From: Wolfiporia cocos
Taxonomy: Eukaryota; Basidiomycota; Agaricomycetes; Polyporales; Phaeolaceae
Assembly: GCA_029448655.1 (NCBI GenBank)
Contig: JACCLO010000004.1
Span: forward strand, 1,922,001 to 1,986,000
Direction of reading: 5' to 3'
Length of the DNA stretch: 64,000 bases
Every line of letters starts with the position of its first letter. Within the stretch, counting starts at the first letter, position 1. This document shows, piece by piece, positions 44,733 through 55,047 of the stretch. Position numbers and translations under genes: made by a program. The notes under the pieces are model-generated. The model saw only the letters and a list, made by a program, of their open reading frames with translations. It was not told where the DNA came from and did no database searches.

Positions 44733-45740
44733 CCCCCATACCCCCACCCTTGCGCTTGCGCTTGGGTCTGGGTTTCTATCCTACAGGGGCTATTACTTGT
44801 TGCTGCGCACATCCCTTTCTGCCTGACAAGGCGATTGGGGTGATAGTTGAGATCTGGGGGATACATCACCATTCTCGGCAGAGGATTGGCAACCAGGGAA
44901 GCCACACCGCCTTTTTAGGCAGGAGGCCTACCTAACCCGGACTCCAGGGTCAAGGAGACATGGTCCTCGCTGACAAGCTTGGACTATGCGCGGTTAAGAC
45001 CCGCCTGTGGAGAAAAAGGGACGGTCTGCCTGTGTGCGCCCAACCCCCTGTCATGGCAAGCGTTGTTCAGCGCCCCATCACTATCCATAGGGTCATCATT
45101 ATGATGGCATGGGAATTTTCCAAAGCCGCCTCCCAGGCGTAAGGGACCTGCTTTGAACCCGTTATGGGAAAAGCAGTGAGGGGGGTGACGTAAAAAATCA
45201 CCCTGCCATAGGTCACTCGCGGTAGCCAATAGCATAAGTCCTCCGGGCAGCTCGGCGTGCGAGCATGGGTCAAACGGATTTGGGGCCCCATTGGAAGAGA
45301 AGCGCGTGGCCCACTCCTTCGGGATGTGGAGCGCTGCTGTCTCGCGATCTTAGATCGACAGTGGTTTTTTAGCCCTGATGTGACACCCATGTGGCTACAG
45401 ACGGCAACCTCATTGTTGAAGCATGGACAGGCTAAGGGATGTAAAATCCCAGCCACTTTCCGGCATCGTCCCTCCGGGGCGGTGTCGTGTATCCGAATCC
45501 CAATCATCTGACCCAGGAACCGGCCTGGCAGTCAGCAACTCTACCCCTGGAGTCGGCGCCTCTGACCGTTAGGGTCATGCGAATATCCGCGCCGTCTCGG
45601 CACAGGGTTTGCGCGCAACATAAGAGTAATTATGCCCCGTAGTACACCTTCTTTGCTCCTGAAAAGGAGTCCACTACCCTACCTTACATAATCCCTTTCA
45701 TTCCTGTTCTTGGACGTATCACTGGGAAACTTCGTTTCTC
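44733..45740 (+). other. E4 untranslated leader
   Basis: About 1 kb with no supported ORF, co-linear with the E1 leader and block-wise similar to the E2 leader. Inverted motifs such as gcgatcttagatcgacag (45347) suggest RNA structure. Confidence 0.6.
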
Positions 45741-46664
45741 ATGAAGGCTGCACTTTCTAGAATCATGCCCCGCGTTACCCGTCGCACCCGTGGCTCCTCC
45801 ACTGCCCCTTACGTCAAACCGGCGAAGCGGTCCCTTCTCAGCCGCATCGACACCGCCGACATTCCTCGGGCAGAGGACGTCACCTACACGCTTCCTGTAA
45901 AGGAAGATTACACTGGGAAACTCCATCTTTGGGAGATTCCTGTCCACATGCCAAAGCACATTGCTGAGGCTGGGAAACCCGCTCCTCGACCTCCCAAACC
46001 AGTTCCGCTCGCTAAGCGTATCTGGACAGAGGAAGAGAAGCTAGCGCAATCCATTACCGCCATGGAGAATCTCATCGAACTCCGCGAACTCAACAAGCTC
46101 AAGCTCGCTCGCGATAAGCTGAATAAGCGAATCGCCGCCAAACAAGCCGCCAAGGAAGCCAAGCAAGCAGCTTCTTCACTGGCCCTCCGTCTCTCCAGCC
46201 CGGCGGCCGGACCTTCCGTTCCGGCCAACCACAAGATCCTCGACCCTTCCCTCGTCTTCGGGAAGAAGAAGCCTCTCCAAGCATGCGATCAAGTTATTCC
46301 CATGCTAGAAGGCACTCTTACTCGTCTCACTCCTCTCGCCAACCACCCCCCTAATTACCCAGGCTTCCATATGGAAAACGACATGCGTTTCCACACTATG
46401 GTAGTAGAATTGGAGGACTTGGTGGATAACGTAAAGGATAGAGCGAGACGAGGAAGGATCACCAATAGAGACTGGAGAATTATGAAAAAGTATTGCAAAC
46501 AGCTCGGCAATATTTCCTTTTTGGATTGGCGTACGGACTTAGCTCGTATCGTAGCAGAATGCGTAGCGCTACAAATTACTTTTGCCTTCGGCGTAACACC
46601 ACCTGACAAGGTGGCAGGGCCCTCAACTACTTCGGTAGAAGAGGATATACTCGCGATTGTATAG
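45741..46664 (+). CDS. E4 upstream ORF (ORF1), unknown function, 307 aa
   Basis: Intact homologue of the E1 ORF1, same length, 13 substitutions by my count. The ATG at 45741 sits in the same context in both elements. The N-terminus is basic (MPRVTRRTRGSS). A Pro-rich motif near residue 80 (APRPPKPVPLAKR) is followed by an Ala/Lys/Leu helix, then a C-terminal domain with DRARRGRITNRDW. The gap to the gag ATG is 143 nt. In a capped mRNA it would be translated first, so gag must be reached by reinitiation, leaky scanning, splicing or another transcript. No known domain is recognised. Confidence 0.8.
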   Translation: MKAALSRIMPRVTRRTRGSSTAPYVKPAKRSLLSRIDTADIPRAEDVTYTLPVKEDYTGKLHLWEIPVHMPKHIAEAGKPAPRPPKPVPLAKRIWTEEEKLAQSITAMENLIELRELNKLKLARDKLNKRIAAKQAAKEAKQAASSLALRLSSPAAGPSVPANHKILDPSLVFGKKKPLQACDQVIPMLEGTLTRLTPLANHPPNYPGFHMENDMRFHTMVVELEDLVDNVKDRARRGRITNRDWRIMKKYCKQLGNISFLDWRTDLARIVAECVALQITFAFGVTPPDKVAGPSTTSVEEDILAIV

Positions 46665-46807
46665 TAGAAATACTATCATCTTTTAACTCTGAAATAGAGT
46701 GCGAGTGCGATCTATAACGAAAGTTGCAGCTTTCAAAACCAATCCCTTCTTAAGAATCTAAGACAATGAGTAACCGGAAACTAACATTCGTCACAAACAG
46801 ATTCACA

Positions 46808-48805
46808 ATGTCTTCCACCTCCTCCGTCAGCACTCCCCTCGCCCCCCGCAAGATGCGCCTCCGTTCCGAAGGTCCGGTAACCCCGGTAGCAGGGCCCTCA
46901 GGGACTCAACCCCTGGTGACCTTGGAACACCTCAGCGAGGAAGAGGAAGAGGAAGAGGAAGGAGAAGAGGAAATGCCGGAGTTCGCTCCCCCGCAAAGGG
47001 AATCTCCGACCAACCCCATGGGTACACGCCCAGGCTCCCCCATTGCCGGATACCCACCGGCTCGTCGAACTCGCCCTATCGGGCCCGCCACCACCCTGGA
47101 AATGGAATTTTCGGGTCCGACACGACAGACCAATGTCGCTGTCGAGAACAACCTCAAGGCGTACCTTCCTGAGGAGGAACACCACAAGGTGGATGGGTCC
47201 ATACATGGGCCAATCATCGATGCCGCCGTACAACGAAGTGCGGCCATAAGCCATGACACCACCGACACCCTAGGTCGAATGGTGCACGCCCGCCTGGAGC
47301 GTATCCATGAACGAATCAATTCCCTGGCTGGGCAATCCAGGGCAATCGAACAGAAGGCCCAAGACGAACTACACGAAGCGGTCAATTCGGTCCGGAACGA
47401 GGTATTGTCCACCATGGTGGACCTCGGCAAGGAACTCCGACAGGAGTACACCGCCAAGCTCTCCGAAATGGAGAAGCAGCTCCGAAAGGACTACCGGTCC
47501 CGGCTGGACGACCTCGAGGATGCGTTCGCAGAACGCATGGAGAAGGTTGACGAGGAACTTCGGAGAATTCGCAAGAATCCCTCCGTTCCCAACCCTCCCG
47601 GCATCCGCACGCCCCCGGAAGAACCCGCACCGGCCCCCGGCAATGCTCAAGCCCGTGCAGCCGAGGCCGCTGCCGCCGCACAAGCTGCAGCCGCTGCCGC
47701 AGCAGCCGTCGCCCCGCAGATTCCAGGTCTGCCTCAAAACCTGAAAATCCCCCCTCCCCCCGAATTCTCTGGGTCATCTGGAAAGGTGACTGCGCAGGAA
47801 TGGGTGGAAAAGATGGGCCTGTACTTCGGTACGCTCAGGGTCTACGACGACCATGACCGTATCACCACGGCCCTCTTCCGCGTCACAGGGGACGCATACA
47901 AATTTTTCTCGCCCCTCATCAAGAAGGCAGGAAATGGTGAACCTCTCGGCACCTGGGAGGATTTCACCAAATCCGTAATGGTGCAATATGGGAAGATGAC
48001 GGATAAGGAGATAGCCAAGAAGGAGATTCGCGGCTACTACGGTGCCAAGGGTAAGGAACTGGCAGAATCGAACTACTTCAATTACTGCGAACGGTTCCGC
48101 ACCCTTGGCCGACTTTCCGAAACCGCCAACGAGACTCTGGTGTGGGAATTCACCGAGACTCTCCCGGAAAAGGTTAAGGACACCCTAAACGTCCTCGGCA
48201 AGACCCCGTTCTTCAAGGCCCCAACCGACATCGAACCCCTCATCGACTTCGCCCTGGAAATGTACCAAACGTCATATCCAGACAAAATCAAGGGTTCTAT
48301 CTTCGAGAAGGCCGGCAAGAAGGACTCGGCACCTGCCGAAAAGAAGGAGACGTCCTCCGCTTCTGCAAAGAAGTCGGAGAAAAAGAAGGACAAGGGAAAG
48401 GCGCCCGCCAAAGCCCCCGCCGACACCACCAACGCCGTCTGCACATACTGCAAGCAGACAGGACATTACTTCAACAAATGTCCCAAGCTTGCGGCAGACA
48501 AGGCCGCGGGAACATTCGTGCCTGCCGCTCAGCGGGCCGAGCAACAAAGGGCGAAGGATGCAGCTGCCGCGTCTGGAAAGACCACGGCTGCTCCTTCGGG
48601 TAGTGGAAAGGGACAGGCTTCTGGCAAGAAGCCGTACTCGGCGCCCCCCGCGGATGGCAAGACGTATCGTGCCCGAACGATCTGGGAAGAAGTAACGGCT
48701 GACTCAAGCTCAGCAGGACCCTCGGCCCCCGCCACCACCGTCGCCAATGTCGGGACCATCTCGGTTCCCCTCGCCCCAACCACACGTCTCGAAGACGTTC
48801 TGTGA
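46808..48805 (+). CDS. gag: E4 Gag polyprotein, 665 aa
   Basis: The ATG at 46808 (MSSTSSVS) is chosen because it is the start shared with E1. The in-frame ATG at 46766 is out of frame in E1 owing to a 2-nt difference. Domains: an acidic Glu-run segment (about residues 40-60), a coiled-coil stretch (about 180-260), a Pro/Ala-rich linker, the retrotransposon gag core (about 310-490; PPPEFSGSSGKVTAQEW to FRTLGRLSETANET), a Lys/Ala-rich basic segment and a CX2CX4HX4C zinc knuckle (CTYCKQTGHYFNKC, about 548-561). It ends EDVL with the pol frame already open (+1). Confidence 0.95.
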   Translation: MSSTSSVSTPLAPRKMRLRSEGPVTPVAGPSGTQPLVTLEHLSEEEEEEEEGEEEMPEFAPPQRESPTNPMGTRPGSPIAGYPPARRTRPIGPATTLEMEFSGPTRQTNVAVENNLKAYLPEEEHHKVDGSIHGPIIDAAVQRSAAISHDTTDTLGRMVHARLERIHERINSLAGQSRAIEQKAQDELHEAVNSVRNEVLSTMVDLGKELRQEYTAKLSEMEKQLRKDYRSRLDDLEDAFAERMEKVDEELRRIRKNPSVPNPPGIRTPPEEPAPAPGNAQARAAEAAAAAQAAAAAAAAVAPQIPGLPQNLKIPPPPEFSGSSGKVTAQEWVEKMGLYFGTLRVYDDHDRITTALFRVTGDAYKFFSPLIKKAGNGEPLGTWEDFTKSVMVQYGKMTDKEIAKKEIRGYYGAKGKELAESNYFNYCERFRTLGRLSETANETLVWEFTETLPEKVKDTLNVLGKTPFFKAPTDIEPLIDFALEMYQTSYPDKIKGSIFEKAGKKDSAPAEKKETSSASAKKSEKKKDKGKAPAKAPADTTNAVCTYCKQTGHYFNKCPKLAADKAAGTFVPAAQRAEQQRAKDAAAASGKTTAAPSGSGKGQASGKKPYSAPPADGKTYRARTIWEEVTADSSSAGPSAPATTVANVGTISVPLAPTTRLEDVL

Positions 48806-51800
48806 AGAACACACCAGCCCCGCAGCGGCTGGGAGTGTACAGCGCCCCGAAGAAGCGCACCTCTACGAAGAGGCTTCACAGAGACCCCTTATCTTGTGGG
48901 AAGATAAGGCGGTCGTACGTCACCCGGTATCCCATCTCGGTATATTCGGTAACTCGGCAATGGACTTTGCCCGGAGGACAAGGACACTAGCTACACGTGC
49001 CCCTCCTGTAAAATACTTTTATCCTGACCCGCTCGCGTCGAAGTTTTTCACTTTGTATAATGTACATGGAAACGATTCTCGAGACGACAATAAATCGTTT
49101 TCTATCGAAGTGGAACTGTGGGTATATGGAAAGAAAGTCAACGCCATGGCATTAATCGACACCGGTGCATCAATAAGCGTCATTGATAAGAAACTCGTCC
49201 ATGAGGAGAAGTTAGTCACTCAGAAACTACCTTCGCCTCTCGAGATTCGCAACGCCGATGGTACCTCTAATACCGCCGGTAATATCAATATGGCAGTAAA
49301 AGCTTATATGGTGCACGAGGAACACAAGTCCACCGAATTCTTGTACGTAATGGACGTACAGAATGCGGATGTGATCCTCGGATATGATTGGTTCCTGAAA
49401 CACAACCCGGACTTCAACTGGCCGGAAGGAACCTTCACATATCGGTGTACGGAAAAATGTAAACATGGCAAACGGGTTTCGATTTCTGAGGAAGAGGACG
49501 AAATCGAACCCCGCAACATCTATCAGATCATCAATGACTTTCCAATAGATTTTCTCGGCTTAGAGGAGCCGGAGAATCCCTTTGTCGCTTGGGTGAACAC
49601 CCTTGACGAAGGAACGGAACTCCTTATCGATGCCATTCAGTCGATAACGGAGAAGTCGGATGATGAATTCCTGACAGATGCGGATCTCCAGAAATGGAAA
49701 TCCTTGGTTCCGGAGGAATACCAGGAGTTTGGTCCCACGGTATTTTCTCAACGCGCATCCGAAAGGATGCCCGAACGGAAACCATACGACCACGCCATCG
49801 ACTTCCCCGATGACGCGGTACTACCGCCCCCAAGTAAGGCATACAAGATGTCCCCTCAGGAGGCGAACTCGCTAGATCAGTGGATTCAGGAAGAGTTACG
49901 GAAGGGCTACATCCGACACTCGAAATCCCCGATCGCGAGCCCGGTCTTCTTCGTCCCTAAAAAAGACGGCGGAGCCCGAATGGTAGTCGATTACCGGAAA
50001 GTAAACGACTTAACCATTAAAAACAGGTACCCTCTCCCACGCATAGACGAGCTTATCGATAAGCTTAGCCAGGCTTCGATATTTACGAAGCTCGACTTGC
50101 GTTGGGGTTACAACAACGTAAGAATCAAGGAGGGAGATGAATGGAAGACCGCATTCATTACGCCTAACGGCCTTTACGAAGCTGTAGTCATGTACTTCGG
50201 TTTTTGTAATGCACCCAGCACTTTCCAACACATGATGAACGATATTCTAGGTGACCTTGTCAGAGAAGGAAAGGTCATTGTCTACCTAGACGACATCCTT
50301 GTGTTCGGAAACGACCTGTTGGAACACCGTCGTATTGTCAAGCAAGTATTACAAATCTTGCAAGACAACGACTTGTTCGCGAAGCCTGAAAAGTGCTTTT
50401 TCGAACAAAGCAGTATTGAATACCTGGGAATGATCATTTCCAAAGGAAAAGTCGAAATGGACCCTAAGAAGGTAGCCGGTGTAATGGACTGGCCTACACC
50501 TGCCAAGGTGAAGGACGTCCAGGCCTTTGTTGGCTTCGCCAACTACTACCGGCGGTTCATTAAAGACTTCTCCAAAGTGGTTAAGCCGTTAACCGAACTG
50601 TCCAAGAAAAACACGCAGTGGAATTGGGGACCCGAACAAGCGGAAGCCTTCCAAACTCTCAAGGAAGCTTTCACATCGGCTCCAATACTCCGGATCCCAG
50701 ATCAGGAGTCCCCGTTCCGCGTGGAAGCGGATTCTTCCGATTACGCAACTGGTGCAGTGCTATCGCAATACTCCTCGGAGGATAAGCTCTGGCATCCGGT
50801 AGCCTTTTACTCGAAATCTCTATCAGCACCCGAAAGGAACTATGAGATTTACGATAAGGAGTTGCTCGCAATCATCCGCGCTCTAGAGGAATGGAGACAT
50901 TACCTCGAAGGACACCCGCACAAATTTGAAGTATGGTCGGATCATCTCAATCTGACATATTTCAAATCGGCACAACGGCTTACCCGGAGACAGGCACGTT
51001 GGAGTTTTTACCTGACAAGGTTCAACTTCACCATGTGCCACAAACCCGGTAAAACAATGCTTACGGCTGATCCTCTGTCACGGAGGCCAGACCATGAAGA
51101 GGGGGTGGAACTCGACAATCGCGATCAAATTTTGCTGAAACCGGAATACTTTACGGTTAGGGCGCTAGAAGCGTCGCAGCAGGAGATACAATCAGGCGAC
51201 GAGGACCTCCTCCGACAAATCCGACAAGCCCTCATGGACGATCAGATTACCAAAGATTACCAGGAACTACTGAAAAGTGGTCCCAAGGAATTCGGTAAAG
51301 ATCTCCAGGAATGGAACATGGAGGCCGGATTACTCCTCAGACAAGGAAAAGTGTACGTTCCAAAAGAGCCTAAGGAATTGCGCACGAAGATTCTGGAGTT
51401 ACATCATGACCATGTGACGGCCGGACACTTCGGACGATGGAAGACCTATGAACTTCTATCACGTAATTACTGGTGGCCTGGAATGACCACGATGGTGAAG
51501 CAATACGTGGAAGGTTGTGACACATGCCAGCGCATGAAGAACCGCAACCAGACCCCGTATGGACCCCTGCAACCGCTCCCAGTACCGGAAGCACCCTGGG
51601 ACACAATCACAATCGACTTCATCGTCCACTTACCGCCCAGCGGCGAATTGAAACAATTCAATGCTATTATGGTAGTAGTGGACCGATTGACCAAGCGCGC
51701 ACACTTCATTCCCACGTCAGACAATATCTCGGCAAAGGAATTAGCAAACCTCCTGTACCTTCGGATTTATCCGAATCACGGGCTTCCGAAACAAATCATT

Positions 51801-53282
51801 TCGGATAGAGGACCGCAATTCTCTTCTGAGTTATTCAAGGGATGGTGCGAACAATTGGGAATCCAGAGGTCGATGACGACAGCCTACCATCCGCAAGCGG
51901 ACGGCCAAACGGAGAGAATTAACCAAATTCTAGAACAATACCTACGATGCTACATCGATGTTATCCAAAAAGATAACTGGGTTTTCTATCTCCCCACGGC
52001 AGAGTTTGCATACAACAACGCGGCTAGTGAGACGACCAAGAATAGTCCATTCTTCGTCGAACTAGGAAGGCATCCCAATGCAGGACCTACGGATTTGAAG
52101 CCGACGCAATATTCGGATTTAAATCAATTTGCTTACGCTAGATGGTCAGCACAAGAACAAGCTAAGGCAGCTATGAAATTGGCTGCCGAACGCTGGTCTT
52201 GGTACTATGATCAACACAAGCGCTCGGTACCGTTTAAAGTTGGCGACAAAGTTCTCGTTGACGCCCGTAGCTGGCAAGACTCCGAAAGAAGTCTTAGTCC
52301 ACGCTATCTGGGACCATTTAAGATAATTGAACAATTATCTCCGGTCACCTTTAGGGTACACATGGACGAGCAATACAGGGCTTACCACCCAGTATTCCAC
52401 GCTTCCAAGTTGGTCATGTACAAGGACCCGGTGCATCAGAAAAAACCAGAGCCTCAACCAGAAATGGTCGACGGCGAGGAGTTATGGGAAGTCGAGAAGA
52501 TCTTAGATCATCGTCTCCGTGCAGGAAGAGTTGAATACAGAATCCGATGGAAAGGGTTCGGTATCAATGACGACTCCTGGGTACGCGAAGCCGATCTCGA
52601 CACGGCATACGACATTCTGCAGGAATACAAGGCTTCACACGCCATTCCAATGCAGGATGTCCCCCTCAGGCGCTCAGCTAGAAGGAAAGAAGCAGTTCAT
52701 GTCTTCGACCCTGATAGCGACGACTGGGAAGCCGACGAATGCACGTGGCCAGACGACTGGCCGCAGTATCGCGAAGAATTTGCGAAGGACCCTAAGCAAC
52801 GCATGGTTAGACACCCCGACGGGGGATGGATGTCAGCAGACATTAACCAAAACGCGGACTTGAAAATCGTAGTCGGTGAAGGCGGCCGAATGCCGGAAAA
52901 GGGAACCAAGGACTCGGTTGGGTTTGACCTGTACACTGCAACAGGCGATGTTCTGCCAGCTCACGGGCAGACAGAATACAACACCAAACTGAAAATCCAG
53001 GTACCTTTCGGCACTTACGGACGTATCGCCCCCCGCTCTAGTCTCGCACGCAAAGGCATAGACGTAATGGGTGGCGTCATCGACCACGATTATCAAGGCG
53101 AGGTAATCATTATACTCCGGAATCACTCCGATATATCTATCGATATTCGGGCCGGCGATAAGATTGCTCAGCTTATCTGCGAAGTTGCTAAGGACCCGCA
53201 CATTACGCTACACGGAAAATCTTATTTTGAAAAGATTAAATCCGAGCGCGGTACTGGTGGATTCGGCTCCACAGGAAAGTAA
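48747..53282 (+). CDS. pol: E4 Pol: PR-RT-RH-IN-chromodomain-dUTPase, 1511 aa
   Basis: Overlaps gag by 59 nt in the +1 frame; expression by frameshift or internal start at the ATG 48747. Protease D138-T-G; RT YLDDILVF with D515/D516; RNase H (EADSSDYATGAVL, YEIYDKELLAI). Integrase zinc finger HHDHVTAGHFG..CDTCQRM (about 890-930) and catalytic D957, D1020, E1056, with exactly 35 residues between the last two. Chromodomain 1245-1295 (YRIRWKGF, DDSWVREADL). dUTPase 1371-1511 with all five motifs: SVGFDLYTA, PRSSLA, GGVIDHDYQGE, GDKIAQLI, RGTGGFGSTG. No break is seen, so all activities look intact. The dUTPase would be a C-terminal fusion or be released by protease. Confidence 0.97.
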   Translation: MSGPSRFPSPQPHVSKTFCEEHTSPAAAGSVQRPEEAHLYEEASQRPLILWEDKAVVRHPVSHLGIFGNSAMDFARRTRTLATRAPPVKYFYPDPLASKFFTLYNVHGNDSRDDNKSFSIEVELWVYGKKVNAMALIDTGASISVIDKKLVHEEKLVTQKLPSPLEIRNADGTSNTAGNINMAVKAYMVHEEHKSTEFLYVMDVQNADVILGYDWFLKHNPDFNWPEGTFTYRCTEKCKHGKRVSISEEEDEIEPRNIYQIINDFPIDFLGLEEPENPFVAWVNTLDEGTELLIDAIQSITEKSDDEFLTDADLQKWKSLVPEEYQEFGPTVFSQRASERMPERKPYDHAIDFPDDAVLPPPSKAYKMSPQEANSLDQWIQEELRKGYIRHSKSPIASPVFFVPKKDGGARMVVDYRKVNDLTIKNRYPLPRIDELIDKLSQASIFTKLDLRWGYNNVRIKEGDEWKTAFITPNGLYEAVVMYFGFCNAPSTFQHMMNDILGDLVREGKVIVYLDDILVFGNDLLEHRRIVKQVLQILQDNDLFAKPEKCFFEQSSIEYLGMIISKGKVEMDPKKVAGVMDWPTPAKVKDVQAFVGFANYYRRFIKDFSKVVKPLTELSKKNTQWNWGPEQAEAFQTLKEAFTSAPILRIPDQESPFRVEADSSDYATGAVLSQYSSEDKLWHPVAFYSKSLSAPERNYEIYDKELLAIIRALEEWRHYLEGHPHKFEVWSDHLNLTYFKSAQRLTRRQARWSFYLTRFNFTMCHKPGKTMLTADPLSRRPDHEEGVELDNRDQILLKPEYFTVRALEASQQEIQSGDEDLLRQIRQALMDDQITKDYQELLKSGPKEFGKDLQEWNMEAGLLLRQGKVYVPKEPKELRTKILELHHDHVTAGHFGRWKTYELLSRNYWWPGMTTMVKQYVEGCDTCQRMKNRNQTPYGPLQPLPVPEAPWDTITIDFIVHLPPSGELKQFNAIMVVVDRLTKRAHFIPTSDNISAKELANLLYLRIYPNHGLPKQIISDRGPQFSSELFKGWCEQLGIQRSMTTAYHPQADGQTERINQILEQYLRCYIDVIQKDNWVFYLPTAEFAYNNAASETTKNSPFFVELGRHPNAGPTDLKPTQYSDLNQFAYARWSAQEQAKAAMKLAAERWSWYYDQHKRSVPFKVGDKVLVDARSWQDSERSLSPRYLGPFKIIEQLSPVTFRVHMDEQYRAYHPVFHASKLVMYKDPVHQKKPEPQPEMVDGEELWEVEKILDHRLRAGRVEYRIRWKGFGINDDSWVREADLDTAYDILQEYKASHAIPMQDVPLRRSARRKEAVHVFDPDSDDWEADECTWPDDWPQYREEFAKDPKQRMVRHPDGGWMSADINQNADLKIVVGEGGRMPEKGTKDSVGFDLYTATGDVLPAHGQTEYNTKLKIQVPFGTYGRIAPRSSLARKGIDVMGGVIDHDYQGEVIIILRNHSDISIDIRAGDKIAQLICEVAKDPHITLHGKSYFEKIKSERGTGGFGSTGK

Positions 53283-53321
53283 TCGTTCCATTAGGGACAA
53301 TGAAACCTGAAGAGGGGGTAA

Positions 53322-54021
53322 TGTCACAGATTTGGGACATGCCACTATTTTTCCCGTATTTTTACCTATTTATCTGGTATTTCTACGACCTTGTAGACAT
53401 TTACGCTGCTAAGCGCCCGTCTACACGTACACGTAACCAAACAACACGTACACAACGCGGTATACGTCCACTTGTCATAACAACACGTACATAACACGTT
53501 TGTACGCATCAATGACTCAGCGGACTAACCTCCGGTGTCACGCGCCTTACTCATATCCCGATACTGGGCTATGTCAGTACAATTGGATAAGCGGCCCGCT
53601 CGTTATCACATGCCAATGCCTTTACGATTACTCATATCCCGATGCCGGTATATAAGAATCACATGCATGGCTTACTAACGTAGCTACAGCCACTTCCACA
53701 ACATGGACCTACGGTCCAAAACAAACGATCTTACTGGTGCGGCCATTACCGGCGCACATGGTCTATTGTAGTTTACGACTTAGCTGTATTAGTTATGTCT
53801 GCGCACAGACCGTCTTCATGTTTGGCTCCCTTACTGGTAACCAAACAATGCATGTATATAAGTAGGGCTATCACTGCGGATAAGCCTTAGATTTGTTCTC
53901 TGCATTCGCACAGTTACATATCATCTCTGCTTGCGCCCACTAGTCTCCTCACCAACCTCCAGCAACTCCTTCAAGTCGCTTATTAGGTTATAGTGTGAGT
54001 CCCACAATCTAGTTTGTGTCA
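53322..54021 (+). repeat. E4 3' LTR
   Basis: 700 bp, apparently identical to the 5' LTR. Polypurine tract gaagagggggtaa precedes it (53309-53321). Confidence 0.95.
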
Positions 54022-55035
54022 GTTTCGTACATCGTAAACCAGGAATTGCACTGGTTTATGAAGTTCTGCATGTCGGACCGTTCCCCGTCGAATACGTCTG
54101 GGGGATTGATCTTTATCATCGGGGGTCGGTAATACGGGTTCGGCGCCGGAGGTTGGGGCTGCGGCGCATTCGGTGGTGGAGGCCCTCCTGGGGGTCCTCC
54201 TCCTCCCGGGTATCCTCCACCCGGGTTTCCTGGGTTTCCTCCGGGGTTCCCTGGGTTTCCTCCAGGGGTTCCTCCTCCGGGGTTCGCGGGGGTTCCTCCT
54301 CCGAATCCTCCAGGAGGGGGGGCATTCCCTCCTCCGAGTCCGAAGTTTCCTCCCAGTCCTCCTCCGCTTGTACCTGCGGAGGTTCGTCCAAATAGGCCTG
54401 AAGGCCATGTTCCTGGGTTTGTCGTTCCCATTCCTCCACTTGGGCTAGTCCAAGACGGATTTCCTCCGCTACCCATTCCGGGTGCGTTCTGTGGGGGGTT
54501 TCCAAAGAGGTCTGTTCCTCCAGCCATAGACCCAATCCCACTCTGCGCAAAAGCAGATATAAATCCTGGAGGGTCCTGTCCTCCGGTCTGGCTGTTATCT
54601 GTTCCTGTAAGGTTTCCAGGATTTCTCCCATCATCTCCGATGCGTTCAATTCCTGCCATTCCTGTGGCGCCCGAAGGCTGATTCGTATTTCCATCGGCAT
54701 CGGAGGTTCTGTTGATGGTTTCGGTTTCGTTTTCAGTCAACGTCGCGGTTGACATCGGAGGGATTTCTCCGAATCGTTCGAACGCTTCACGCGTTATTTC
54801 CCAAGCGGTCGTTCTTGCGGAGGGGTATACTTCTACCCACTTCGATGCCCTATCTTCTCTTGGAATGACAACAATTCCTCCGCGGTTACGGAAGGCTCCA
54901 ATGGTGTCAGTCCACTCGTATCGGTTGAGTCTGTAGACTCCCTGAATGTCCTCGGGCAAGAGTTCAATCAGTCGTGCTGGGAATTCTGGTCCAAATATCA
55001 TGTGCCCTTACACCGTGGTAGGTGAGGGTGTGATA

Positions 55036-55046
55036 AGCTCGACCTT
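55036..55046 (-). promoter_or_regulatory. E3 primer-binding site (self-priming)
   Basis: On the - strand AAGGTCGAGCT, one nucleotide from the 5' LTR, exactly complements AGCTCGACCTT (55469-55459) in the LTR. That sequence lies about 30 nt after the TATATAAA box (plus-strand tttatata, 55497-55504). Confidence 0.85.
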
Positions 55047-55047
55047 C

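Larger units (their letters stand above)
44020..54021 (+). mobile_element. E4: intact dUTPase-bearing chromovirus, 10.0 kb
   Basis: 10,002 bp with 700-bp LTRs that I find identical by eye. TSD gtttc is perfect (44015-44019 and 54022-54026), inside E3 gag. All three ORFs (307 aa, Gag, Pol with dUTPase) are open, and the self-priming site and polypurine tract (53309-53321) are present. It is the youngest insertion in the nest and a candidate active copy. It is the sister of E1. Confidence 0.97.
43147..55001 (-). pseudogene. gag: E3 gag, split by E4
   Basis: Segments 55001-54022 and 44014-43147 (- strand), joined after removing E4 and one gtttc copy, give 1848 nt, exactly 616 codons with stop. 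The start ATG at 55001 is 47 nt from the 5' LTR edge. Residues 1-80 form a folded-looking domain. A long Gly/Pro/Asn-rich low-complexity segment follows (about 130-285), then the gag core (FDGERSDMQNFINQCNSW onward) and a CX2CX4HX4C knuckle (CFTCHQPGHMSRDC) near 43390, with a basic stretch RKPARPRR. Apart from the E4 insertion no break is seen. Confidence 0.92.
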
